The notes under the pieces were generated by a model that did not search any database, was not told where the DNA came from, and worked only from the letters and a program-made list of their open reading frames with translations. From Homoserinimonas sp. OAct 916 (GTDB lineage: Bacteria > Actinomycetota > Actinomycetes > Actinomycetales > Microbacteriaceae): DNA of 64,000 nucleotides. The stretch is taken from NCBI RefSeq assembly GCF_003260275.1, contig NZ_QJHB01000009.1, forward strand, positions 1 through 64,000, given 5' to 3'. Shown here one piece after another: positions 8,888-16,790 of the stretch. The first letter of the stretch is position 1. Every line of letters starts with the position of its first letter. Both the position numbers and the translations under genes were made by a program.

Positions 8888-8992
8888 CAGCCGAAGAATC
8901 GCGCCGCTGGGAACGCATCGCGCCGGTTCGAACCGGGGCGAAGTGTGCCAACTGGCGCGCGGAGGGAATTGTGCCGCCAGACTGCTGTGACG
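8888..8992. repeat. Palindrome-centred repeat, copy B
   Basis: The second direct copy of the element at 8658. The stretch from CGCGCCGGTTCGAACC through AACTGGCGCGCGGAG is identical in both copies. It lies just past the 3' end of the last tad gene, so it could also act as a transcript end for that operon. Confidence 0.8.
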
Positions 8993-9009
8993 GAGCCGGC
9001 GCCGCTCCT

Positions 9010-9381
9010 CTACGGGGGTGGGCCGCCACCCGGGGGCGTGCCCGCCCGACTGCGGGCGGTGAGTTCGAAGCCCAGGATGGTGCGGGTGACTGTAACGGTC
9101 GCGATGTACCCGTCAAGGGCGCACTCAGTGAGGAATGTGCGGTTGAGCTCAGCCGCCTGCCCGGCCCGTTCGCACGGGTGGCCCCACGCTGCGCCCGACG
9201 CGGTGTCGGCTGCGGCGAGGGCTGCGGCGTCGGCTGCCGCACGCACGCTCGGGCGCAGCGCCAGCACGGCGAGAAGGGGAACCGCAATCGCGGTCACGGT
9301 CAGCAGCACTGCGATGAGGGCGAGTGCGACAAGTGTTCCCGACCCTCGGTCACGCCAGCTGGGGGCATGGGTTCGAGCCAT
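9010..9381 (-). CDS. TadE/TadG-like pilus-assembly protein (Rv3654c-type)
   Basis: A 123-residue protein with the short polar start RDRGSGTLVALALIAVLL, a single N-terminal membrane helix, then the AAADAAALAAADTA segment typical of the second TadE-like gene of actinobacterial tad loci (the Rv3654c family). Such minor-pilin-like proteins are exported and anchored in the membrane. The ATG at 9381 overlaps the tadE stop by one base (TGATG), so translation is coupled. The frame extends to a GTG at 9405, but that would overlap tadE further. It is the last gene of the tad operon. Confidence 0.8.
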   Translation of the reverse strand: MARTHAPSWRDRGSGTLVALALIAVLLTVTAIAVPLLAVLALRPSVRAAADAAALAAADTASGAAWGHPCERAGQAAELNRTFLTECALDGYIATVTVTRTILGFELTARSRAGTPPGGGPPP

Positions 9382-9989
9382 CACAGGCCACCGGCCAGCG
9401 CGCACCCGTGGGCTGATGCGGTGAAGCCGAGCAGATCAATCGGGCCCACGCCGTTTTTGCCGGAACCGGTTGAACTCAGGGTCACGCACACGAACTCGCC
9501 GCGGTGCTCCGTCTCAACCCGCACGTCGCCGACCAGCGTGCGCACCTGTTGCGCGGCGACCTCGAACGGCTCACCGCGGGCGAGGCTTCGAGAACAGACC
9601 GCGGCCGCATCCGCCAGTCGCACCTGGAAACCCATCGCGGCCACGGCCGCCAGGCAACAGGCCAGAACGACGATGACGGCCGGCAGCACCACGGCGAACT
9701 CTGCCGTCACGCTGCCGCGATCGCGTGATTGGCCGCGTTTTGGCGGATCCCAATCTTTTGGTGAGTGCCCGCGACTCAGTGAGCCCCTGTGTGACCAGCG
9801 CCCGCGTGAATGCCAGCCCCTATGTGAATGCCAGCCCCTATGTGAATGCCAGCCCCTATGTGAATGCCAGCGCCCTTGTGGATGGCTGTGTTCGTGGCCA
9901 CCTGAACGCCTGAGCGTTCGATCGCTCGCCGGATGAGGGTGCGCTTCTGGGCGTGGGGGGCCAGGCTCAACCCGCGACACTGAGTGCAT
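9381..9989 (-). CDS. TadE-family minor pilin with a repetitive N-terminal extension
   Basis: The TadE signature DRGSVTAEFAVVLPAVIVVL, followed by about 100 residues, marks a membrane-anchored minor pilin. In the frame as drawn (202 aa), roughly 85 residues precede it, mostly His/Arg/Gly/Ser with four GWHSHR-type hexapeptides from an 18-bp repeat (9806-9877). TadE proteins normally have only a few residues before the helix. Either the extension is real, or the true start lies further in at a non-ATG codon; no SD decides this. The drawn start overlaps the DUF4244 gene end by 23 bp. Confidence 0.75.
   Translation of the reverse strand: MHSVSRVEPGPPRPEAHPHPASDRTLRRSGGHEHSHPQGRWHSHRGWHSHRGWHSHRGWHSRGRWSHRGSLSRGHSPKDWDPPKRGQSRDRGSVTAEFAVVLPAVIVVLACCLAAVAAMGFQVRLADAAAVCSRSLARGEPFEVAAQQVRTLVGDVRVETEHRGEFVCVTLSSTGSGKNGVGPIDLLGFTASAHGCALAGGL
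9806..9877. repeat. 18-bp tandem repeat at the 5' end of tadE
   Basis: Four units of GTGAATGCCAGCCCCTAT, three identical and the last slightly diverged, with weaker related units at 9781-9805. The period is a multiple of three, so the tadE frame stays open across it. Confidence 0.9.
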
Positions 9990-10791
9990 TGCGCACGAGT
10001 TCGGTCAGGATGCCACGCACTTCGTCGCCGCGCAGAATCACGACCAGAAGCCCAGCGAACCCGACCGCCGCCATGGTGGCCACGGCGTACTCGGCGGTGA
10101 CCGAGCCTCGATCATCGGCGTGCGTGCGTGCGCCAATACAACGAATGCGGGCGCGGAGACCGAGACCGCCAGTGGCGGCCGGCGGTCGTCGTCTGGCCTG
10201 AGCGGCGAGGTCTGGGTTAGTGGAGTCTGGCGTTGCGTGGTGGGGCAATGGCCCGCGTGATGCTGTGATGAGTAGTGCTGAGTCCTGTGGCGCTGTGTCG
10301 TGTGGCGCTGTGTCCTGTGGCGCTGTTACGAGTAGCGCTGTGTCCCGTGGTGCTCTGTCGCTTAGCGCCATTCTTCGTGGTGCAGTGTCGTGTGGTTGGT
10401 GATCGCGGAGCTTGGGGCTGCGTCGCTGTGGACTGCGTGAGTTGGGACTGCGTGATTTGCGGCTCTGTGATTCGAAGCCGTGTGATTCGAAGCCATGTGA
10501 TTTGATGCCGTGTAATTCGAAACTGTGAGTTCTGGAACCGTAAGTCCCGGAACCGTTTGTCTCGGAACCGTTTGTCTCGGAACCGTGTGTCTCGGAACCG
10601 TGTGTCTCGGAACCGTGTGTCTCGGAACCGTGTGTCTCGGAACCGTGTGTCTCGGAACCGTGTGTCTCGGAACCGTGTGTCTCGGAACCGTGTGGTCTGG
10701 TGTGCATCGTCTGTACCCTTCTGAGGAACGCGGCCGGCGTTGAACGGGGCACGAACATCACCAGTGTGCGCCGAGTTGCAGGTGCGGGCAT
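9967..10791 (-). CDS. DUF4244 Flp-type pilin with a minisatellite-encoded N-terminal region
   Basis: The last 50 residues (DRGSVTAEYAVATMAAVGFA and the helix through RNALSVAG) match DUF4244, the small pilin-like protein of actinobacterial tad loci, usually about 60-80 aa in total. Here the same frame runs open for 274 codons. The upstream part consists of pentapeptides, HGSET near the start and DTAPQ/VTAPQ further on, all produced by one 15-bp DNA repeat array. Start codons at 10791, 10758 and 10707 are possible; only 10707 has an SD-like AGAAGGG 8 nt upstream. A short form starting at a TTG close to the DUF4244 part is also possible. The pilin domain is secure; the extension is uncertain. 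Confidence 0.65.
   Translation of the reverse strand: MPAPATRRTLVMFVPRSTPAAFLRRVQTMHTRPHGSETHGSETHGSETHGSETHGSETHGSETHGSETHGSETNGSETNGSGTYGSRTHSFELHGIKSHGFESHGFESQSRKSRSPNSRSPQRRSPKLRDHQPHDTAPRRMALSDRAPRDTALLVTAPQDTAPHDTAPQDSALLITASRGPLPHHATPDSTNPDLAAQARRRPPAATGGLGLRARIRCIGARTHADDRGSVTAEYAVATMAAVGFAGLLVVILRGDEVRGILTELVRNALSVAG
10262..10690. repeat. 15-bp minisatellite, about 29 units
   Basis: The period is 15 bp throughout. Nine units of the GCTGTGTCCTGTGGC type (10262-10396) grade through diverged units into TGTGATTCGAAGCCG types (10466-10525), then TTTGTCTCGGAACCG and seven identical TGTGTCTCGGAACCG units (10586-10690). No indels break the phase. The array lies inside the open frame upstream of the DUF4244 domain. 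Confidence 0.95.
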
Positions 10792-10818
10792 CCAACGATG
10801 TGGAGATTGTCGGGTGGA

Positions 10819-12111
10819 TCAGAACTCGGCGATTGTGGAGGACAGGACAGCCATCAGCAGCGGGGCCACGCCCAACAGCATGAACGCCGGCAGCACGCAC
10901 AACCCCAGCGGAATCATCAGTTTGACCGCGACTGCCGCCACCGCCTTCTGGCCGTCGTACCTCGCCTGGCGACGCAGTTGCGCAGCCTCCGCGCGCAACA
11001 ACTGCGCTGCCGGAATACCGGCCCGCGTCGCCAGCGCAAGCACGTGATCGACAATCGCATGTTCACAGCTGTTTGGCTCACAGCTGCTGAATTCACGGCT
11101 GTTCGGTCTATTGCTGTTCGGCCCATTGATGTTGGCTTCGCGGCCGTCGTGGTTCCGATCGCCACGGCGGTGCTCGGGTCGCTCGGCCTGCTGTGATGAG
11201 GATCTGGGATGGGGCTGTTCACCAGTTGTCGCGCGGGCAGTGCGCCTCGGGGCCGGAGGAGCGTGGGCCGCCTTGACGGTGGCATCCGGGCTGCCGAGAA
11301 AGCGTCGCGCGGCGTCGGCAGCCAGCATGCGGGCGGCGTCGACTGAACCGCCACCGGCCATCGCAATGGCGGTCAGGTCGACGATCAGCCCGGGAGTCGT
11401 CTGCTGCGGCTGGGCAGCGCGAATCATCGCGCGGCTCCAGCGCCCGCCGGCCAGCATCAGGCCCCCTCCGAACGCAAGACACAGTAGCCCGGGAACGCTG
11501 CCGAACAGCACACCGAGGGTGTCGAATCCGAGCACCGCCCCAAATAGCACACCCACAACAGGAAGCCACATCACCATGCGGGCCGTTGCGGCCGGGCCGG
11601 CCAACGCAACCTCCAGCTCGCGTTGCCTGCTGCCGTGTTCGTCGAACGAGTCTGCCATTCGGTGCAAACAGTCGGCCAGCGGTGCTCCAGTGTCGGCGGC
11701 CACCGACCAGGCGGCAGCCAGGGAGCGCCAGGCAGATTGTTCGGCGGCCCCGGAGCGCGCCCTCGTCGACGACGGAGCCGTCGATGTGTGAGCCGATGAC
11801 GATGTACCGCCAACAGCGGCGATCACCGCATCCGGCACCGATCCTCCGTCGGTCTGGGCATCGACAACCGCATCCACGACGGTTGCCAGCCCAGGACCCA
11901 GAAGCGTGTCTGATACCGGCTCCGCCCGGCTATCTCTGCGGCCGGTGGCGGTGGAACCCGCGGTGGCGGAGCGCCCGGTGTCTGCGAGATAGCCCCAGGC
12001 GGAGCCGGGTGTGACCCCAGCGGCCAACAGAACTGCGAGTCGGCGCGTGAGGCGTGCCACCTGTTCGATCGCGGGTGGGCCGGTGCGGCCGCGGCCGGGC
12101 AACTGTCGCAT
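10819..12111 (-). CDS. Tad-type inner-membrane platform protein (T2SS F domain, TadB/TadC-like)
   Basis: A 430-residue protein. An N-terminal LTRRLAVLLAAGVTPGSAW segment and AWSVAADTGAPLADCLHRM fit the cytoplasmic T2SSF helical domain of TadB. Two helices follow at about 178-222, then a helical stretch GLIVDLTAIAMAGGGSVDAA and a C-terminal hydrophobic region at about 395-425 as in TadC. It therefore seems to combine TadB- and TadC-like parts. The protein forms the membrane platform for pilus assembly with CpaF. Residues about 280-350 are a polar low-complexity insert with NRPNS / CEPNS pentads encoded by a degenerate 15-bp array. It starts 3 nt after the cpaF stop codon. Confidence 0.85.
   Translation of the reverse strand: MRQLPGRGRTGPPAIEQVARLTRRLAVLLAAGVTPGSAWGYLADTGRSATAGSTATGRRDSRAEPVSDTLLGPGLATVVDAVVDAQTDGGSVPDAVIAAVGGTSSSAHTSTAPSSTRARSGAAEQSAWRSLAAAWSVAADTGAPLADCLHRMADSFDEHGSRQRELEVALAGPAATARMVMWLPVVGVLFGAVLGFDTLGVLFGSVPGLLCLAFGGGLMLAGGRWSRAMIRAAQPQQTTPGLIVDLTAIAMAGGGSVDAARMLAADAARRFLGSPDATVKAAHAPPAPRRTARATTGEQPHPRSSSQQAERPEHRRGDRNHDGREANINGPNSNRPNSREFSSCEPNSCEHAIVDHVLALATRAGIPAAQLLRAEAAQLRRQARYDGQKAVAAVAVKLMIPLGLCVLPAFMLLGVAPLLMAVLSSTIAEF
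11061..11150. repeat. Degenerate 15-bp array inside the tadB/C-like gene
   Basis: Six consecutive 15-bp units, from GTTCACAGCTGTTTG through GCTCACAGCTGCTGA and ATTCACGGCTGTTCG to weaker copies. They encode Asn/Ser-rich pentads in the linker of the platform protein. Confidence 0.75.
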
Positions 12112-12114
12112 GGC

Positions 12115-13395
12115 CTACCCGTCGCCTTCGGGAAAGCGGTGCGTGGCCCGGATTCGAACCGGCCCCGCCGACCCCCGGGGCGGGGCATCCGGCCCCGTGC
12201 CTCGAGGCGGCAGGTAGGCGGCGTCGACCTTCACCCTCAAACGGTCGCCGGGTCCGAGCCAGAAGTGTCCGGCCTGGGCCAGATACCGGATGCCCGCCAC
12301 GCGCCCCAGGTGCAGCACCAGGCCGATCGCCCCGACCGCCTGCCGGGCCACCGCCTCCGGTGACATGCCCGCCAACGCGCCCAGGGCCTCGAGCCGGGCG
12401 GGAACCGACTGCAGTGAGTTGGCGTGCAGGGTTCCGGCGCCGCCATCGTGGCCGGTGTTCAACGCGGTGAGCAGCTCGCGCACCTCGCCGCCTCGGCACT
12501 CGCCGAGCACGATGCGGTCTGGGCGCATGCGAAGTGCTTCGCGCAGCAGTGCCTGCACGCTCAACCCGCCGGCGCCCTCCAGATTGGCCTGCCGTGCCTC
12601 CAGGGAGATGAACCCGGAATGTTCGACGGCGAGTTCCGCGACATCCTCGATCGCGACGATCCGCTCGCTCGGTGCTGCGCACGCCAGGAGGGCGCCCACC
12701 ATTGTCGTCTTTCCGGTCGCGGCGGCGCCCGTGACCAGCACATTTGAGCGCTCGGAAACCGCCTCGCGCAGCAACGACTCCACCTCGCCGTCGAACATTC
12801 CACCCCGGCGCAGATCGGATAAGGACAGCGGGCGCGCTCGCGGCAACCGGATCGACAGCAGTGTGCCCGCCGTCGAGATCGGGGGAAGCACCGCGTGCAC
12901 GCGCACTCCCACCCCACCTCGCACGCCACCTTCACGCGTGTGGCCCAGACGCACATCCACGCACGGAGCCGCCTCGTCGATGTGGCGCCCGCCCGCAGCG
13001 ATCAGCTTCACCGCGAGGGCCCTGAGCGCCGGCTCCGCGAGGTTCCATCCCGGCTCACGCTCAAGCCCGGCGCCCCGATCGATCCATAGCCCCCGAGTCC
13101 CGTTGATGATGACATCAGTGACCCGCTCGTCACGCATATGCGCCGCGAGCGGGCCGAACACGTCGAAGTTTCGGGCGGATGAAGCGGGCATTGCGATGGC
13201 GGTCGAGGTCGGCGTCGCCGTGTCATCGAGTGCGCCTTCCCGCGGCCCCTCGTGCAGCGGCGCGGCTGCGATCGGGGGATTCCCGGGCGCCGGCGCCCGC
13301 GCAACCGGTGGCACCCGTGCATACCCGGCCGCGGGTTCTTCGGTCGCCGAATCGGATACCGTCGTCGGCCTCTGGACCACGAACGGTTCGAGCAT
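12115..13395 (-). CDS. cpaF: Tad secretion ATPase (CpaF/TadA, type II/IV secretion ATPase)
   Basis: A 426-residue cytoplasmic hexameric ATPase powering pilus assembly. The Walker A is GAAATGKTT (about 223-231), the Walker-B-like segment RIVLGECRGGE (about 294-304), and the His box TGHDGGAGTLHAN (about 314-326). The N-terminal domain has the family sequence VTDVIINGTRGLWIDRG after a Pro/Ala-rich 70-residue lead. It heads the minus-strand tad operon. The partner genes that usually precede it in Actinobacteria (an Ssd/TadZ-like gene) are not present here. Confidence 0.92.
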   Translation of the reverse strand: MLEPFVVQRPTTVSDSATEEPAAGYARVPPVARAPAPGNPPIAAAPLHEGPREGALDDTATPTSTAIAMPASSARNFDVFGPLAAHMRDERVTDVIINGTRGLWIDRGAGLEREPGWNLAEPALRALAVKLIAAGGRHIDEAAPCVDVRLGHTREGGVRGGVGVRVHAVLPPISTAGTLLSIRLPRARPLSLSDLRRGGMFDGEVESLLREAVSERSNVLVTGAAATGKTTMVGALLACAAPSERIVAIEDVAELAVEHSGFISLEARQANLEGAGGLSVQALLREALRMRPDRIVLGECRGGEVRELLTALNTGHDGGAGTLHANSLQSVPARLEALGALAGMSPEAVARQAVGAIGLVLHLGRVAGIRYLAQAGHFWLGPGDRLRVKVDAAYLPPRGTGPDAPPRGSAGPVRIRATHRFPEGDG

Positions 13396-13482
13396 GCGGC
13401 CACACTATGTCGCTGTCTCCGACACGGCTCACGGACGACGGTCAGTTGGGGATCGCAGGCGGCGACGCGCCTCTGTGCAGGA

Positions 13483-13650
13483 GAGGTCGGTTCAGGACCG
13501 GGGGCTGCAGGATGAGGTCGGTTCAGGACTGGGGGCTGCAGGATGAGGTCGGTGCAGGTGCGATCAGCGCAGGTGCGATCAGCGCAGGAGAGGTCGGTGC
13601 AGGAGCGATCAGTGCAGGGGCGATCCACGTAGGAGCGGCCGATGTCGGGA
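13483..13650. repeat. Tandem array upstream of cpaF (31-bp and 15-bp units)
   Basis: Two 31-bp units beginning GAGGTCGGTTCAGGAC are followed by a run of 15-bp units such as GTGCGATCAGCGCAG (twice), GAGAGGTCGGTGCAG and GAGCGATCAGTGCAG. It lies just upstream of the cpaF start and outside its reading frame, so here it could affect transcription rather than protein length. Confidence 0.85.
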
Positions 13651-13737
13651 GAAGAGAAGAAGCAATCGGGGGAGCAGCCGTTTCACAAGAACGGCGGCAA
13701 CCTGAGCGCTTGAAAAGCTAAGGGTTAAAAGAAGAGG

Positions 13738-13767
13738 GCGACACCTATTGGGGGGAACAGGTGTCGC
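13738..13767. promoter_or_regulatory. Hairpin with ATTGGGGGGAAC loop
   Basis: GCGACACCT and AGGTGTCGC form a perfect 9-bp stem around the 12-nt loop ATTGGGGGGAAC. The loop sequence recurs exactly at 13782-13793. It could be a terminator-like or protein-binding element in the cpaF/acs control region. Confidence 0.4.
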
Positions 13768-13776
13768 CTCGTGACG

Positions 13777-13898
13777 CGCGAATTGGGGGGAACTCTTCGC
13801 GCCACATGCCAGAAAATCATTCGGCTAATGGTGAGTCTACGCCACACCGCCCGAAGCGCAAGCCCCAATTAGTCCGAAAGCACAACCCCCAATTCGCG
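13777..13898. promoter_or_regulatory. Long-range inverted repeat upstream of acs
   Basis: CGCGAATTGGGGG at 13777-13789 is repeated as its exact reverse complement at 13886-13898, and a further inverted CCCCAATT lies at 13863-13870. The spacing suits a pair of regulator-binding sites about 100 bp apart, with the second about 85 bp before the acs start. The regulator is unknown. Confidence 0.4.
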
Positions 13899-13983
13899 CC
13901 GGTTGCCGGTGTATCCCCCGGCCGTGTGAGCGATCACAGAGTTCCGGGCTTTTCGTGACGACCATTCTTAGGGAGTAGCCTCG

Positions 13984-15999
13984 ATGAATCACAGCCCGCC
14001 GGCTGGTTCGTCACGTATTGCAAAGGAGCAACCCCGCACCATGGTTCCCGAGATCCAAAATCTTCTGCACGAGGCACGCAGGTTTCCGCCCACCCAAGAG
14101 TTCGCCGCGCAGGCGAACGCATCGTCTGAGTTGTATGAGCAGGCGAGCGCGGGCCGTGAGGAATTCTGGGCCGATCAGGCGCGCCAGTTGCTGCATTGGC
14201 ACACCCCGTTCACCACGACGTTGGACTGGTCGAACCCGCCGTTTGCGAAGTGGTTCGACGACGGCCAGCTGAACGTCGCCTACAACTGCCTCGACAGGCA
14301 TGTGCTGGCGGGCCTCGGTGATCGGGTGGCCCTTCACTGGGAGGGCGAACCGGGAGACACCCGCACCGTCACCTACGCGGAGCTGACCGCGGAGGTGAAG
14401 CGCACCGCCAACCTGCTGGTCAGTCTGGGTATCACAGCCGGCGACCGGGTGGCGATCTACCTGCCGATGATTCCGGAAGCGGTTGTCGCCATGCTCGCCG
14501 TCGCCCGGATCGGGGCGGTGCACTCGGTTGTCTTCGGCGGATTCAGCGCATCCAGTCTGCGGTCGCGCATCGACGATGCCAACGCAAAAGTTGTCATCAC
14601 GGCAGACGGGGGCTGGCGCAAGGGTAAGGTCATGCCGCTGAAACCGGCCGTGGATGCCGCGCTCGCCCAGGGCGGCCCGGAGAACCCGTCGAGTGTGGAG
14701 CATGTGCTGGTCGTCAAGCGGGGCGACAACGAGGTGGAGTGGACCTCCGGCCGCGACCTGTGGTGGCACGAGGAGGTGCCGGCCATGGACGCCGAGCACG
14801 AGGCACAGCCGTTCGCGGCCGAGCATCCGCTGTTCATCCTGTACACCTCCGGCACGACAGGAAGCCCGAAAGGGATCCTGCACACCTCGGGCGGCTACCT
14901 CACCCAGGTGGCCTTCACCCACAGGAATGTGTTCGACCTGAAAGCAGAAACGGATGTGTTCTGGTGCACCGCCGACATCGGTTGGGTCACCGGGCACAGC
15001 TATGTGGTCTACGGGCCGCTCGCCAACGGGGCCACGCAAGTGCTCTACGAGGGCACCCCGGACGTGCCGCACCCCGGACGCTGGTGGGAGCTGATCGAGA
15101 AATACAAGGTCACGACGCTCTACACCGCACCGACAGCGATCCGCTCGTTCATGAAGGCCGGCCGGGAGATCCCGTTGGGTTTCGACCTGACCAGCCTGCG
15201 GGTGCTCGGTTCGGTCGGAGAACCCATCAACCCCGAGGCCTGGATCTGGTACCAGGAGATCATCGGTGGGGGACTGACCCCAGTGGTCGACACCTGGTGG
15301 CAGACCGAGACGGGTGCCATCATGATTTCGGCGCTGGCCGGGGTGACCACGACCAAACCGGGTTCCGCTCAGGTTCCGATTCCGGGGATCAGCGTCGACG
15401 TGGTGAGCGAGGCAGGCCAGTCGCGCCCCAAGAACTCGGGTGGACTGCTGGTGGTCACCGAACCGTGGCCAGCCATGCTGCGTGGCATCTGGGGCGACCC
15501 GGAGCGGTTCAAGAAGACCTATTGGGATCAGTTCGAGGGCAAGTATTTCGCCGGCGACGGCGCCAGACTCGACCGTGACGGCGAGGTCTGGGTGCTGGGC
15601 CGCGTCGACGACGTGATGAACGTGTCGGGCCACCGACTGTCCACCGCCGAGATCGAGTCGGCGCTGGTGTCGCACCACATGGTGGCTGAGGCCGCCGTGG
15701 TCGGAGCAGAAGACGAGGCCACCGGTCAGGCCGTGGTGGCGTTTGTGATTCTCAAACGCAGCGCGGACACGCACGATGTGGCCTCTGCCAGCGACATCCT
15801 GCGCGCCCATGTCGCGGCGGAGATCGGTGCGATCGCGAGGCCACGTTCGGTGTTCATCGTGCAGGAACTGCCGAAGACACGGTCCGGCAAAATCATGCGT
15901 CGCCTGCTGCGCGACGTCGCCGACGGCCGTGAGGTCGGAGACACGTCGACGCTTGCCGACACGCAGGTGATGCAGACCATCTCCGACACGGTGCGCTAG
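13984..15999 (+). CDS. acs: Acetyl-CoA synthetase (acetate-CoA ligase)
   Basis: An adenylate-forming enzyme converting acetate, ATP and CoA to acetyl-CoA. The family motifs are in order: the [16 protein letters not shown]-loop, WWQTETGA, the [20 protein letters not shown] hinge region, and the lysine of [13 protein letters not shown] near the C terminus that is the usual acetylation site. The length of 671 aa is slightly above normal. ATG 13984 has an AGGGAG 8 nt upstream. ATG 14041 also follows an AAAGGAG (12 nt) and would give the more usual N terminus [15 protein letters not shown]. The gene stands alone and divergent from cpaF. Confidence 0.96.
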   Translation: MNHSPPAGSSRIAKEQPRTMVPEIQNLLHEARRFPPTQEFAAQANASSELYEQASAGREEFWADQARQLLHWHTPFTTTLDWSNPPFAKWFDDGQLNVAYNCLDRHVLAGLGDRVALHWEGEPGDTRTVTYAELTAEVKRTANLLVSLGITAGDRVAIYLPMIPEAVVAMLAVARIGAVHSVVFGGFSASSLRSRIDDANAKVVITADGGWRKGKVMPLKPAVDAALAQGGPENPSSVEHVLVVKRGDNEVEWTSGRDLWWHEEVPAMDAEHEAQPFAAEHPLFILYTSGTTGSPKGILHTSGGYLTQVAFTHRNVFDLKAETDVFWCTADIGWVTGHSYVVYGPLANGATQVLYEGTPDVPHPGRWWELIEKYKVTTLYTAPTAIRSFMKAGREIPLGFDLTSLRVLGSVGEPINPEAWIWYQEIIGGGLTPVVDTWWQTETGAIMISALAGVTTTKPGSAQVPIPGISVDVVSEAGQSRPKNSGGLLVVTEPWPAMLRGIWGDPERFKKTYWDQFEGKYFAGDGARLDRDGEVWVLGRVDDVMNVSGHRLSTAEIESALVSHHMVAEAAVVGAEDEATGQAVVAFVILKRSADTHDVASASDILRAHVAAEIGAIARPRSVFIVQELPKTRSGKIMRRLLRDVADGREVGDTSTLADTQVMQTISDTVR

Positions 16000-16045
16000 C
16001 TTCACAGCTCAGCAGGCGAGGCCCTTCCGAGCTTCGCGCCCGTCC

Positions 16046-16083
16046 AAACACTTCGCCCCGGTTCAAACCGGGGCGAAGTGTTT
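16046..16083. terminator. Perfect hairpin between convergent acs and ridA (palindrome copy C)
   Basis: AAACACTTCGCCCCGGTT (16046-16063) pairs perfectly with 16066-16083. It sits between two convergent genes, so it probably serves as a bidirectional terminator. Its sequence is the same element family as the repeats at 8658 and 8888, with a cleaner palindrome. Confidence 0.75.
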
Positions 16084-16129
16084 CGGGGGGCGCGCAGCGC
16101 GAAGGGAACAGGCGGGGAGACCCCTCGAG

Positions 16130-16600
16130 TTACGCGAAGGCGACGATGAGCTCGATCTCGACGGGGGTGTCCATCGGCAGGGACGTGACGCCGACAGCCG
16201 AGCGGGCGTGCGAGCCGACCTCGCCGAAGATCTCGGCCAGGCGGTCGGAGGCGCCGTTGATCACGCCGGGCTGCCCGGTGAACGACGGGTCGGAGGCAAC
16301 GAAGCCGACGACCTTGACCACCTGTGTCACCCGGTCAAGCGAGCCGATCACACTCTCCACCGCCGCGAGGGCATTCATGATGCAGGTGGCCGCGTGCTTC
16401 TTGGCATCCTCGGGAGAGACCTGGCCGTCGGCGGTGCCGACCTTGCCGGTTGCCTGCAGGGTACCGTCGACCATGGGCAGTTGGCCCGAGGTGTAGACGT
16501 GGTTGCCCGAGACGACTGCCGGCACATAGGCGGCGACCGGGGTCGCGACGGCGGGCAGGGTGAGGCCGAGTTCGGCCAGGCGATCGGTGATCTGTGACAT
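16130..16600 (-). CDS. RidA family protein (YjgF/YER057c/UK114)
   Basis: A 156-residue enzyme of the RidA superfamily, whose members hydrolyse reactive enamine/imine intermediates. It has the conserved SGNHVYTSGQLPMVDG strand, the ARSAVGVTSLPMDTPVEIE C-terminal region with the arginine used to hold the substrate carboxylate, and VEIELIVAF at the end. The frame is open much further upstream (to 16762), but that part lacks family similarity. ATG 16600, preceded by GAAAGAAGA, gives the expected N terminus MSQITDRLAELGL. The subgroup is the longer, about 155-residue form common in Actinobacteria. It is downstream of the DUF4177 gene in the same direction. Confidence 0.9.
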   Translation of the reverse strand: MSQITDRLAELGLTLPAVATPVAAYVPAVVSGNHVYTSGQLPMVDGTLQATGKVGTADGQVSPEDAKKHAATCIMNALAAVESVIGSLDRVTQVVKVVGFVASDPSFTGQPGVINGASDRLAEIFGEVGSHARSAVGVTSLPMDTPVEIELIVAFA

Positions 16601-16790
16601 ATGAATCTTCTTTCGTTGATGGTTGGGTTTGAACAGTACGAGAAACGCAGGTCCGGAGGCGACCAGGGCCTGTGGCGCGATCAGTACCTTGTCAGAAGGC
16701 AAGCAGAGCACTCCCAGAAATCGGGGCTGGGGTCGGGAGTGGACCAGCGCTGCTGCCGACAAATCAGTGGCCGGACGAATGCACCCAGGC

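Larger units (their letters stand above)
8542..9009. other. Gene-free stretch holding two copies of a 105-bp repeat
   Basis: No convincing gene lies between the 84-aa gene and the end of the tad locus. The stretch is occupied mainly by two direct copies of a palindrome-centred repeat (8658-8762 and 8888-8992). Open frames here on both strands look like shadows of the high GC content. Confidence 0.6.
13396..13983. other. Divergent cpaF / acs intergenic region rich in repeats
   Basis: 588 bp without a convincing gene. It holds a tandem array (13483-13650), a 9-bp-stem hairpin (13738-13767), two copies of ATTGGGGGGAAC, and a long-range 13-bp inverted repeat. Both the tad operon and acs must draw their promoters from here, but I see no clear sigma-A pair. 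Confidence 0.6.

Noticed and set aside
8821-9936. A 371-aa plus-strand frame opposite the tad genes
   Set aside because: It runs through the 105-bp repeat and the complement of two real TadE-like genes, and its PYVNAS repeats come from the 18-bp array.
10262-10690. CRISPR array
   Set aside because: The units are contiguous 15-mers without unique spacers, and no cas genes are nearby.
10525-10743. Plus-strand frame encoding VCLGT repeats
   Set aside because: Opposite-strand shadow of the same minisatellite, without SD, promoter or any non-repeat domain.
10217-10900. A minus-strand frame with TRFRD pentads that resembles a pentapeptide-repeat protein
   Set aside because: It is a second frame of the 15-bp array: any 15-bp repeat gives 5-residue repeats in all open frames. 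It has no family domain outside the array and overlaps the frame that ends in the DUF4244 pilin.
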